DNA from: Acholeplasmataceae bacterium
GTDB lineage: Bacteria > Bacillota_I > Bacilli_A > Acholeplasmatales > UBA5453
Reading direction: 5' to 3'
DNA: 40,808 nucleotides
Assembly: GCA_012522345.1 (NCBI GenBank)
Contig: JAAYKO010000062.1
Span: 1-40,808 of the forward strand
The notes below the pieces were generated by a model. That model did not search any database. It was not told the DNA's origin and saw only the letters and a program-made list of their open reading frames with translations. Positions 17,350-24,980 of this stretch are shown one piece after another; positions within the stretch are counted from its first letter, which is position 1, and each line of letters opens with the position of its first letter. A program made the translations under genes and the position numbers.

Positions 17350-18798
17350 CTAAAAACTAGTTTTAAAATCCTTTTTAAAAGTTGCGATTAATTTTGTTTG
17401 CCAATCAGATATAGGTGTTAATTCACCGAAAAAGAAGCGAAGAATATTAGGTTCTTTTACAAACTTTAAACCACCAACTAACTCCCGGTGATTATAAAGC
17501 CAAACAATTCTATCAATTGCATAATTAATTTGCGATAAAGTGAACGTTCTTCGCGGTATAGCTAACCGCAATAACTCAACATCAGCGATTCTTTCACTTC
17601 CGTCGCTTTCGCGTTGTTCAGACATTGTTCCTCTTTCCATTCCTCTAATTCCACTAATTAAATAAAGCGCCACCGCAAGCGAACCAGCTGGATATTGATT
17701 TGAGGGTACGTGTGGCAAAAAGCTTCTTGCATCGAGATGACAGCCAAGACCTCCTGGCGGGGTAACAACTGGAACATTAAATTTTAAGAGGGTTTCAGCC
17801 ATATATTTAATAAATTCAGGGCCTTGACTAATCACATCATCTTCCATCGATTCATCAATACCAACCCGGATCGCTTCCATCTCTTTTGTACTCATACCAC
17901 CATATGTTAAAAATCCTTCATACAAGATTACAAACTCTTTCATCACATCAAGAAGTTTTTTATCTTTTAATAAAATTCCGCCACCTCTTGCAAAGCCAAA
18001 TTTACGGGCTGAAAAATACACGATATCAAAAAGCGAACAGAGTTCTTTTGTAATCTCTTTAATTGTTTTTTCTGTTTCACCGGATTCTTTTGCTTTGATA
18101 AAATAGAGATTATCTTGTAGAAGACTGGCATCAAGAACTGAAATAGCACCGTATTTTTGACACAATTTTGTAACTTCTTTTGCGTTTTCTAAAGCGAAAG
18201 GCTGACCACCAATAAGATTAGTTCCCGCCTCCATTCTCACAAAAGCGATATCTTTTACTGAATGGCTTTTAAAGTGTTTTTTTAATTTGGCAAGATCCAT
18301 ATTTCCTTTAAAAGGATGATCGCTTACTAAATTCAAGCCTTCAGCAATTATTAATTCATCAACGATGCCGCCTTGTGCTAAAATATGAGCTTTAGTTGTT
18401 GTAAAGTGATAGTTCATTGGGACTCTCATCCCAGGTTTTACCAATGCCTTAGCAATCAGATGCTCACAAGCTCTACCTTGATGGGCTGGTAAGAAATAAG
18501 GTAAACCGAATAATTCTGTTAATTTTTCTTCTAACTTATAATAGGTTTTGCTCCCTGCATAAGCATCATCAGCAGTCATTGAAGCAGCTAGTTGTTCATC
18601 ACTCATCGCGTTAGTCCCGCTATCTGTCAACATATCTAAAAACACATCTTCACTTTTTAAAAGGAAGGTGTTGTTTCCAGCTTTTGTGATTGCCTTAAAC
18701 CGCTTTTCTGGTGATAACAAATAGCTTTTTTGAACAATTTTAACTTTGTGAAACTCAAGGGGTTGATTTGGCAGAAACTTCATTGTAACTTTTTTCAT
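17350..18798 (-). CDS. PLP-dependent beta-eliminating lyase, tyrosine phenol-lyase/tryptophanase family, divergent
   Basis: The protein has 482 residues, with AAAGGAG before the ATG. These enzymes split tyrosine or tryptophan into phenol or indole, pyruvate and ammonia. Conserved parts include GTNAMSDEQ, AYAGSKTYYKLE (Tyr80), TNLIGGQP, LDAS, YEGFLTYGGM, RLAIPRRTF (Arg411) and LRFFF. The residues that set phenol-lyase specificity by my memory of the Citrobacter enzyme are present: Thr133 in HFTTT and Arg389 in GMERG, where tryptophanase has Asp and Val. The PLP-lysine loop is unusual: SARKFGFARGGG (Lys266) in place of SGKKD/SAKKD, and the usual Arg after DAT is Leu226 (DASLL). So the fold is sure and the substrate is not. 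A T-box riboswitch controls it. Confidence 0.85.
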   Translation of the reverse strand: MKKVTMKFLPNQPLEFHKVKIVQKSYLLSPEKRFKAITKAGNNTFLLKSEDVFLDMLTDSGTNAMSDEQLAASMTADDAYAGSKTYYKLEEKLTELFGLPYFLPAHQGRACEHLIAKALVKPGMRVPMNYHFTTTKAHILAQGGIVDELIIAEGLNLVSDHPFKGNMDLAKLKKHFKSHSVKDIAFVRMEAGTNLIGGQPFALENAKEVTKLCQKYGAISVLDASLLQDNLYFIKAKESGETEKTIKEITKELCSLFDIVYFSARKFGFARGGGILLKDKKLLDVMKEFVILYEGFLTYGGMSTKEMEAIRVGIDESMEDDVISQGPEFIKYMAETLLKFNVPVVTPPGGLGCHLDARSFLPHVPSNQYPAGSLAVALYLISGIRGMERGTMSEQRESDGSERIADVELLRLAIPRRTFTLSQINYAIDRIVWLYNHRELVGGLKFVKEPNILRFFFGELTPISDWQTKLIATFKKDFKTSF

Positions 18799-18828
18799 TT
18801 TTTTTCTCCTTTAAATTTACATATAAAA

Positions 18829-18859
18829 TAAAAAAATTCATCCTTAGATAAGGACGAAT
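18829..18859 (-). terminator. T-box-controlled terminator
   Basis: On the minus strand ATTCGTCCTTA pairs with TAAGGATGAAT (one G-U) and is followed by seven Ts. Its 5' arm would be captured by the T-box anti-terminator when uncharged tRNA is bound. Confidence 0.9.
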
Positions 18860-19076
18860 CTATTTTAGACCGTGGTACCACCTTAATTCGCTATCAAATA
18901 GCCTCATGTTAGTTTTTGTGCTGGCAACTTAACAAGCCAGGAAAAACTCCTATATAAGTAATTCACAGTCACTTTTTGGGATACTTACACCAGCCGTATC
19001 TTCTCTTAACATTAAAAAGTGTTGCTACTCTTTATATATTCAGCGTTTATCTTGATTTAATTACTCTATTAAAACA
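18829..19076 (-). promoter_or_regulatory. T-box riboswitch ahead of the TPL/tryptophanase-family gene
   Basis: The T-box core AAGGTGGTACCACGG lies at 18884-18870 (minus strand), directly before the terminator. Upstream is stem III, CTGGC...GCCAG (18920-18940), and stem I with AGAGTAG, AGAGAAG, the distal loop GGCTGGTGTAA closed by GATAC/GTATC, and the GTGAA and GGAG elements around the specifier loop. GTGAA (18966-18962) is followed by TTAC: read directly the specifier is TTA (Leu), shifted by one it is TAC (Tyr). TGG (Trp) does not occur there. A T-box turns expression on when its tRNA is uncharged. Confidence 0.93.
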
Positions 19077-19148
19077 AAAGTTATTAAAACTTATGTAACT
19101 AGTTTATCTCTTTTTGGTTAATTATGCAATGTTTTTTTCAAAAAACTG

Positions 19149-20255
19149 TTAGTAATCTTCGATTTTTTCTTTTTCTTCTTTTGGGAACAAAATACCGGCG
19201 ATTGGAATTATAACAAAAAACAACCAACTATAAGTCCAAGCTCCTTCAACAAAATATCCAGTAGAATAAAATAGTATTGTAGCAATAAACGGTGTATAAT
19301 CAACAATTTTTTCAAACTTAGTATCAAAATATATTGCAATTATTGGAACAAGTAATAAGATCATCCAACTCCAAGCCCATCCCTTTGTAAAAAGGCTAAC
19401 CACAAAATAAGTTACCAGTATTAAAATTGCGATTATTCCAAAATATTTATTTTTAAGTATTTTGCTTTTCATTTGAATTTGTTCAGCATAAATTGAATAA
19501 GCAAAAGGTAGAATGAAAATTAACATCGGTAAGGCCCAGTTGCCTGTAGAAATACTCAATATGTAATACAAAACTATCGCCACCAAAATGCTTAAAAACA
19601 GTATTGTTTTTCTTATTTTATCATCGATATAAAGCGATCCTATTAGAGGAATAAGTAAGAACACTGGCCAACCATAAATGTAGAAATCAGGCCAAAAATA
19701 ACTAACTAAAAAATAAATTATTGTACTAACAAACGGTGTAAGACCCACAAATATTTTATTTCCAAGGTCACTTACAATTACCCCTAAAATCGGAATTGAT
19801 AAAAACACTAACCACATCGGATGCCAGAGGTCAAATTCCATTCCAACAACATAAAAGATTGCACTGGAAATAAATACCGCAAGACCTGGCAATCTATGTA
19901 GACTTACTTTTTCTGTTAATAACGCTGTTATTGGAATTAACAGGAAAAACAACCAACTATAGGTCCATAAGTTTAAGGCCATTCCAAAAATAAAAAATAG
20001 AATCATCGCGAAAAAAGTCATCAGTGCGACTATTTTATTGTCAGTCTTTTTCATTTTATTTAAGTCATCTTGAAGCGAATAATAAATTTCTTGAGGTGTT
20101 CCTAATTTTTCCACTATTTGCGCTTCTGCTAACCCCGACTCCAACGCTTCATCATAAAGATAACTATAATCATTAACAATTTCTTTTATTTCTGTTTTAC
20201 TAACAAGTTTTCTTTCAAAATATGCTGTTAGTTCTTTTAAATATTTATTTTTCAT
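19149..20255 (-). CDS. DUF1700/HAAS-like membrane protein with six internal repeats
   Basis: The protein has 368 residues. The first 65 or so form a soluble HAAS/DUF1700-like domain (YLKELTAYFE...EIVNDYSYLYDEALESGL..A..IVEKLGTPQEIYY), usual beside PadR regulators. The rest is six tandem units of about 45-55 residues. Each has one helix ending before a short loop with an aromatic cluster, then a second helix ending in P: LWTYSWLFFLLIP, LWHPMWLVFLSIP, FYIYGWPVFLLIP, NWALPMLIFILP, WAWSWMILLLVP, AWTYSWLFFVIIP. About 12 membrane helices result. It overlaps the PadR gene, whose last codons run into its start. Function unknown; it probably senses or protects the envelope. Confidence 0.8.
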   Translation of the reverse strand: MKNKYLKELTAYFERKLVSKTEIKEIVNDYSYLYDEALESGLAEAQIVEKLGTPQEIYYSLQDDLNKMKKTDNKIVALMTFFAMILFFIFGMALNLWTYSWLFFLLIPITALLTEKVSLHRLPGLAVFISSAIFYVVGMEFDLWHPMWLVFLSIPILGVIVSDLGNKIFVGLTPFVSTIIYFLVSYFWPDFYIYGWPVFLLIPLIGSLYIDDKIRKTILFLSILVAIVLYYILSISTGNWALPMLIFILPFAYSIYAEQIQMKSKILKNKYFGIIAILILVTYFVVSLFTKGWAWSWMILLLVPIIAIYFDTKFEKIVDYTPFIATILFYSTGYFVEGAWTYSWLFFVIIPIAGILFPKEEKEKIEDY

Positions 20256-20574
20256 TTTTTGTTTCTCCTCTGCCTAAAATTGTTTCAACATTTGTTAAAA
20301 AATCTTCCCATTCTTGAATATTTTTTTTGAGATTTGTTTTGCCTTTTTCGGTAATTGCATAATATTTCCTTTTTGCCCCGAAGGGACTTTCTCTTTCATA
20401 AACACGAAACAAACCTTGATTTGTCAACCTTCTTAAAATTGGATAAATCGTATTCTCGTTGACATCAAGAAGATTTGCAAGTTCACTAATTATTTCAAAT
20501 CCATACATATCTTGATTACTAATAACTTGCAAAATACATAGTTCCAAAACTCCTTTTTTAAATTGAGTGTTCAA
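20245..20574 (-). CDS. PadR-family transcriptional repressor
   Basis: The protein has 109 residues from a TTG at 20574, chosen because GGAGGC lies six bases upstream; starts further upstream fall in the operator region. The PadR winged helix is clear: LNTQFKKGVLELCILQVI, MYGFEIISEL, NENTIYPILRRLTNQGL, and the wing GAKRKYYAITEKGK. The family represses neighbouring genes and its own, and often responds to small molecules or envelope stress through partner proteins. The last codons overlap the start of the HAAS-type membrane protein by 11 bases. Two palindromes in its promoter are probable binding sites. Confidence 0.9.
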   Translation of the reverse strand: MNTQFKKGVLELCILQVISNQDMYGFEIISELANLLDVNENTIYPILRRLTNQGLFRVYERESPFGAKRKYYAITEKGKTNLKKNIQEWEDFLTNVETILGRGETKNEK

Positions 20575-20591
20575 GTAATCGCCTCCGGTAT

Positions 20592-20604
20592 TGTGTAATA
20601 CACA
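20592..20604. promoter_or_regulatory. Palindromic operator 1 (downstream of the padR start of transcription)
   Basis: TGTGTAATACACA, 6-bp arms around one central base, lies between the -10 and the ribosome-binding site of padR. Confidence 0.7.
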
Positions 20605-20609
20605 CTTCA

Positions 20610-20638
20610 AGTATATCAAACTACTGTGTAAAACACAA
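20610..20638 (-). promoter_or_regulatory. padR operon promoter
   Basis: On the minus strand: -35 TTGTGT (20638-20633), 17 bases, -10 TATACT (20615-20610). The -35 lies inside operator 2 and operator 1 covers the region just after the start, so a bound repressor would block both sides. Confidence 0.75.
20625..20637. promoter_or_regulatory. Palindromic operator 2 (over the padR -35)
   Basis: TGTGTAAAACACA has the same TGTGTAA/TACACA-type arms as operator 1, with centres 33 bases apart, about three helical turns. Confidence 0.7.
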
Positions 20639-20717
20639 TAGCGAAATTGAAAAATTATAAAAAGCTTATCATCAACAGGTTCAAATCAAAAAATTATAAT
20701 TATTATTGGCTTTGTTG

Positions 20718-20726
20718 TGGTATAAT
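20718..20726 (+). promoter_or_regulatory. Extended -10 promoter of the SDR epimerase gene
   Basis: TGGTATAAT: a consensus -10 with TGn extension, 47 bases before the ATG, divergent from padR. No clear -35. Confidence 0.55.
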
Positions 20727-20772
20727 TGAATCAGATTTATTTTTTTGAAATAACATAATTGGAGAGAAAAAA

Positions 20773-21783
20773 ATGAAAGAATATATTGTAACTGGTGCCA
20801 CAGGCTATGTTGGTTATGTCTTAGTCCACAAATTGATTGAAAATGGTTATCAACCTGTAAAAATCTTAATTAGATCAAAAAAAAGCAAATCAAGATTTAG
20901 CCATTTACCAGTTGAAGTGGCGCTTGGTGACATTAACGATGAACAATTTTTAGAACGAGAAATTTCGCCAAATTCAGTTGTTTTTCATCTAGCTGGAATT
21001 GTTGACATCGGCAACTTTAAAAAACAGCAAATTTACGAAACAAATGTCAATGGTTCACTTAAAATAATTAATGCTTGTATAAATAACAAAGCTGAAAAAT
21101 TAATTTACACAAGTTCTGTATCCGCAATTGTTCCCCCTAAAAACAACGAAAAAATTGTAGAACCTAAACACTTTGAACTTAAAAAACTTTCTGGGCACTA
21201 TGCAAAGAGTAAAGCAATAACAACTAACTATCTTTTAAATAAAAGTCAAAATGGCAAATTAAATGCTGTAGTTGCTTATCCTTCTGCGATAATTGGACCT
21301 TATGACTATAATGTTTCTAATTTAGGCCAAGTTGTTATCAGTTATTTAAATAAATCTCTTTTCGCATATACTAAAGGTAAATATAATTTTGTTGATGTTA
21401 GAGATGTTGCCGCAGGTTTAATTAAATGTTATGAAGAGGGAAAAAGTGGTGAAGGTTATTTACTGACAGGCCAAACTGTCACTTTAAAAGAAATGTTTGA
21501 GATTTTAAACGAAATCTTAAACCGACCCAAATTACCACTAAAATTACCGCTTTGGTTTATTAAAATGGTTCTACCTTTTGTTGAACTATTTTATACAATT
21601 AAAAGGAAAAATCCGATATTTGGGAGATCATCGATTAGATTTTTAAATCAAAATTCCAACTTCGATAACACAAAAGCCAAACAAGAATTAAATTTTAATC
21701 CAAGGCCAGTTGCTATTAGTTTCAATGATATGATTAACTGGTTTTATGAAAATAAGCCAGACCTTCTAAAAAAACACAATTAA
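20773..21783 (+). CDS. NAD(P)-dependent epimerase/dehydratase family protein (extended SDR)
   Basis: The protein has 336 residues. It has the extended short-chain dehydrogenase pattern: nucleotide-binding TGATGYVG (7-14), FHLAGIVDIG (about 71-80), active-site Ser in YTSSVSA (112-118) and YAKSK (Tyr143, Lys147), then VAYPSAIIGP and FVDVRDVAAG. The sequence style is closest to dihydroflavonol-reductase or 3-beta-hydroxysteroid-dehydrogenase-like proteins, so the substrate could be a sugar nucleotide, an aldehyde or a lipid; it cannot be fixed. It is transcribed alone, divergently from padR, and ends at a strong terminator. Link to the padR unit is possible but not shown. Confidence 0.85.
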   Translation: MKEYIVTGATGYVGYVLVHKLIENGYQPVKILIRSKKSKSRFSHLPVEVALGDINDEQFLEREISPNSVVFHLAGIVDIGNFKKQQIYETNVNGSLKIINACINNKAEKLIYTSSVSAIVPPKNNEKIVEPKHFELKKLSGHYAKSKAITTNYLLNKSQNGKLNAVVAYPSAIIGPYDYNVSNLGQVVISYLNKSLFAYTKGKYNFVDVRDVAAGLIKCYEEGKSGEGYLLTGQTVTLKEMFEILNEILNRPKLPLKLPLWFIKMVLPFVELFYTIKRKNPIFGRSSIRFLNQNSNFDNTKAKQELNFNPRPVAISFNDMINWFYENKPDLLKKHN

Positions 21784-21800
21784 TTTGAAATTGACTGTTT

Positions 21801-21822
21801 CCGCAATATTTGCGGTTTTTTT
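21801..21822 (+). terminator. Terminator after the epimerase gene
   Basis: CCGCAA-TAT-TTGCGG followed by seven Ts. Confidence 0.92.
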
Positions 21823-22041
21823 ATTAGTTTTAAGTATTAGATAGTTTAATTTTTTTTTGCTTATCGCTGAAGCGCGTTATAAAGATTTTTTTCTAATCTA
21901 AATCTTTTAGCCTTTTGAAATGCCTAGCTTTATCTTGGCTTTGCCATTTATTTTAAATAATGGTAAATTGTGAAAAACTTAAGCACCACTGATAACTAAA
22001 ACAAAATATATTAAAACTTTTCCTTATTTATTAAAAATAAA

Positions 22042-22050
22042 TGTTATAAT
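22042..22050 (+). promoter_or_regulatory. Extended -10 promoter of pepO
   Basis: TGTTATAAT, with a TGn extension, lies 19 bases before the ATG, so the leader is only about 12 bases and just holds the AGAGGTG ribosome site. Confidence 0.55.
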
Positions 22051-22068
22051 AAAAAAAGAGGTGAAACC

Positions 22069-23970
22069 ATGAACAAAGAGCTTTTAAAACAAAACTATTA
22101 TCAAGCCGTTAACGAAAAATGGCTAGATAAAGCAGTTATTCCTGGTGATCAACCAGCAATTTCTGCATTTCTTGAACTTCATTTGGATATTGAAAAAACT
22201 TTAATGGATTTAGTTGCCAAATGGAATGATGATCAAAAAGGTCTAAACGAAAATTTGTTGAAGTTTGTTAAACTTTACAAAATGGCTAGTGATTTTGAAA
22301 AACGAGAGAGTCTCGGCAGTAAACCAATTGAGCCAGTCTTAAAGAAAATTTTAAAATTAACCAGTTTAAAAGATTTAGAAGACAATTATCAAGATTTAGT
22401 TTTTGATTCAATCAGTTTGCCATTTCATTTTCATGTAATGCAAGACTTTAAAAACAGTAATAATCAAGTCTTTTATTTTGGCGCTGCTAAATTGTTTTTG
22501 CCAGACACTTCCTATTATCAAAACGAAGAACGCAAACAACAACTCATCGGCCTTTTCACTCACACTACTACTCAATTGATGAGCTTATATGGTTATCAAC
22601 CAGAAGAGATTAACCAACTTCTTAGTGAGGCTCTAAAATTCGATTCTCTTTTAGTTCCCGTTACTAAATCAAGTGTTGAAGCTGCTGATTATGTAAAGAT
22701 GTACAACCCATTGAGCGCCAAAGAGATTAAAGAAAAGATTAAAAACTTTGATTTAATTGGGAAGGCAGAAAGCGCAGTTGAACAGAGTGTCGATAAGCTG
22801 ATTGCGACAAACTTAGATTTTATTAATGCTTTTGATGAGATAATTAATGAAGAAAACTTTAAATTCATTAAATCTTGGATGATTGTTTCCAATTTAATTA
22901 GCTTTTCTTCTCATTTGACAGATGCAATTAGAGTTGCCGGCGGAGCTTTCACTAGAGCATTATCAGGCATTAAAGAAGCCCGAAGTAAAGAAAAGGATGC
23001 CTTTTATTACGCTTATAATTCTTTCAGTCAAGTCGTTGGGCTTTATTACGGTGAAACCTATTTTGGCCCAAAAGCTAAAGAAGATGTCAGACACATGGTC
23101 CATGAAATGGTTGATGTCTACAAAGAGCGAATTAAGGATAACACTTGGCTAGAGGATGAGACTAAAGAAAAAGCTTTAAAGAAAGTTGCTGCTCTTTCTG
23201 TCCATGTTGGCTATCCAGATGAACTTCCTAAATATTATGAGCAAGCAGATATTAAAAATTATGATGAAGGTTCAAACTTACTTTTAGAATCAATTAAATT
23301 AAGAAAATTAATTTACAAAGACAACTTAAATAGATTTAACAACCCGCCAAATAAAAACCTTTGGATGATGCCAGCTTCAATGGTGAATGCCTATTATAGT
23401 CCGCAAAATAATCAAATTGTTTTCCCTGCAGCTATTTTGCAAAAACCATATTACAGTCTTGAGCAAACAGCTTCAGAAAACTATGGCGGAATTGGTGCTG
23501 TAATGGCACATGAAATCTCTCATGCTTTTGATAATAATGGGGCAAAATTTGATGAAACAGGTTCACTGGCTAATTGGTGGACTGAAAAAGATTTAACCGC
23601 TTTTAAAGAGAAATCAAAAGATATGATCGCTTTATTTGATGGTGTTGAAACCGGTTATGGTAAATGTAATGGCGAACTCACTGTTTCTGAAAATATTGCT
23701 GATAGCGGTGGACTTAGAGCTGCCTTAGAAGCAAGTAAAAAATTGCCAGACCACGACTATGAACTATTTTTTAAAAACTGGGCTCGTGTTTGGCGAAAAA
23801 AAGGCTCACTTGAATACAATCAATTACTATTAACAATCGATGTTCATGGCCCGGCAATTTTAAGAGCTAATATGCAACTCTCAAACTTGCCTGAATTTCA
23901 AGATTACTACAAGCTTTCAAAAGAAGATAAAATGTATTTAGCTAAAGAAAAAATGGTAAGTATTTGGTAA
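22069..23970 (+). CDS. pepO: M13-family zinc endopeptidase (PepO/neprilysin-like)
   Basis: The protein has 633 residues, the size of bacterial PepO. The zinc site is complete: HEISH (481-485) with the third ligand Glu541 in ENIADSGG. Further family marks are VNAYYSPQNNQIVFPAAILQ (here about 444-463), AFDNNGAKFDETG after the zinc site, and the C-terminal VHGP.. segment with the usual Arg/His. There is no signal peptide, so it acts in the cytoplasm as in lactic-acid bacteria, where PepO cuts oligopeptides. It is monocistronic. Together with the amino-acid catabolic genes in this window it fits peptide use as a carbon and nitrogen source (inference). Confidence 0.93.
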   Translation: MNKELLKQNYYQAVNEKWLDKAVIPGDQPAISAFLELHLDIEKTLMDLVAKWNDDQKGLNENLLKFVKLYKMASDFEKRESLGSKPIEPVLKKILKLTSLKDLEDNYQDLVFDSISLPFHFHVMQDFKNSNNQVFYFGAAKLFLPDTSYYQNEERKQQLIGLFTHTTTQLMSLYGYQPEEINQLLSEALKFDSLLVPVTKSSVEAADYVKMYNPLSAKEIKEKIKNFDLIGKAESAVEQSVDKLIATNLDFINAFDEIINEENFKFIKSWMIVSNLISFSSHLTDAIRVAGGAFTRALSGIKEARSKEKDAFYYAYNSFSQVVGLYYGETYFGPKAKEDVRHMVHEMVDVYKERIKDNTWLEDETKEKALKKVAALSVHVGYPDELPKYYEQADIKNYDEGSNLLLESIKLRKLIYKDNLNRFNNPPNKNLWMMPASMVNAYYSPQNNQIVFPAAILQKPYYSLEQTASENYGGIGAVMAHEISHAFDNNGAKFDETGSLANWWTEKDLTAFKEKSKDMIALFDGVETGYGKCNGELTVSENIADSGGLRAALEASKKLPDHDYELFFKNWARVWRKKGSLEYNQLLLTIDVHGPAILRANMQLSNLPEFQDYYKLSKEDKMYLAKEKMVSIW

Positions 23971-23995
23971 TTAACATTTAAATTATAAGACTAAA

Positions 23996-24031
23996 AAATA
24001 CCTTTGAAAATTTTTTTCCAAGGTGTTTTTT
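23996..24031 (+). terminator. Terminator after pepO
   Basis: AATACCTTTGAAAA pairs with TTTTCCAAGGTGTT (one mismatch, one G-U), followed by Ts. Confidence 0.8.
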
Positions 24032-24173
24032 ATTTTGTTAATTTATTCAATCATAGTACCATTATTTCCGTTTAAAAAATTTAATCTTTTCTTTCTTTGG
24101 ACATGATGTTGTAAAAAAGGGATAAATAAAATATAATTGCTTATAGGTAAAGAATTTGAGAAGAGGTAATCTT

Positions 24174-24872
24174 ATGCACTTAAAAAAAACCAGTCAAAAA
24201 CTTAATATTTATGTTCAAATAGGTGTTTTGGCTGCCTTATCGATTTTAGCTTTTGTTTACGAAATCTACGGAAATACTGAGGTTATTCCGGCACTACAAG
24301 AAAGTTTTACAATTTTACTGTCTTTAGCTGCTGTTTGGTTTTTATTTAAAGAAAAACATTATTTTGCAGCTTATGCTATTTTATTTCTTTTAGTTTACGC
24401 TTCAGGTCTTTATAGTTTTATTGCTTGGTTTTTTTCGTTAAATTTTTCCTCTAGTAGGTTTTTATTTAATTTCTCATGGTTTTATCCATTTCTTGCTTTA
24501 GGTGCGATTTATTTGCTATTATTGATGATTTCCTATCTTTTAAACTCTCGTTTTCACTTTAATAGTCAAAACTTTAAATTAACTCCTTTAATTATCGCTT
24601 TTAGTGTATTAATGTTTTTAACTCATAATATTGTTACTTTTATCTTTATTGCCGTAGTTGAGTTTATCGCAATCAACTATAAAAAACTTGCCTCCCTATT
24701 TTTGATGTTAGGAAAATCAATTGTTGTTCCTTTTACACTATTGAGATTAATCGTTAATGGAAATATAAAAACTACTACTACTGGTTTGTGGCTTTTAACT
24801 TTTTTAGCTTTTTATGTAATTTTCCTAATTGTTCAAGAAATGATTGTCATTTTTAAACCACAAATTAATTAG
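24174..24872 (+). CDS. Integral membrane protein of unknown function
   Basis: The protein has 232 residues from the ATG at 24174, which follows AAGAGGT; a TTG 18 bases upstream in frame overlaps that site and was rejected. Six or seven hydrophobic segments are visible (about 13-33, 44-60, 65-90, 100-125, 138-160, 165-195 and 207-228), with a basic N-terminus (HLKKTSQK). It is rich in Phe and Leu with no charged motif that I recognise. It lies alone between pepO and a lipoprotein gene and has its own terminator. I cannot assign a family. Confidence 0.72.
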   Translation: MHLKKTSQKLNIYVQIGVLAALSILAFVYEIYGNTEVIPALQESFTILLSLAAVWFLFKEKHYFAAYAILFLLVYASGLYSFIAWFFSLNFSSSRFLFNFSWFYPFLALGAIYLLLLMISYLLNSRFHFNSQNFKLTPLIIAFSVLMFLTHNIVTFIFIAVVEFIAINYKKLASLFLMLGKSIVVPFTLLRLIVNGNIKTTTTGLWLLTFLAFYVIFLIVQEMIVIFKPQIN

Positions 24873-24881
24873 ATTAATTTT

Positions 24882-24909
24882 AAAAAAGTTCACAACTGAA
24901 CTTTTTTTT
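24882..24909 (+). terminator. Terminator after the unknown membrane protein gene
   Basis: AAAAAAGTTCA-CAAC-TGAAC followed by eight Ts. Confidence 0.92.
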
Positions 24910-24980
24910 AATAATGTTGTATAATATTTGTAAAAGAGCAGTCAAATAAAGTTGCAAATAAAAATAATAAAGGAGAAAAA

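Noticed and set aside
17350-18798. Simple call of tryptophanase (tnaA)
   Set aside because: The specificity residues are of the phenol-lyase type, the PLP loop is unusual, and the T-box has no TGG specifier.
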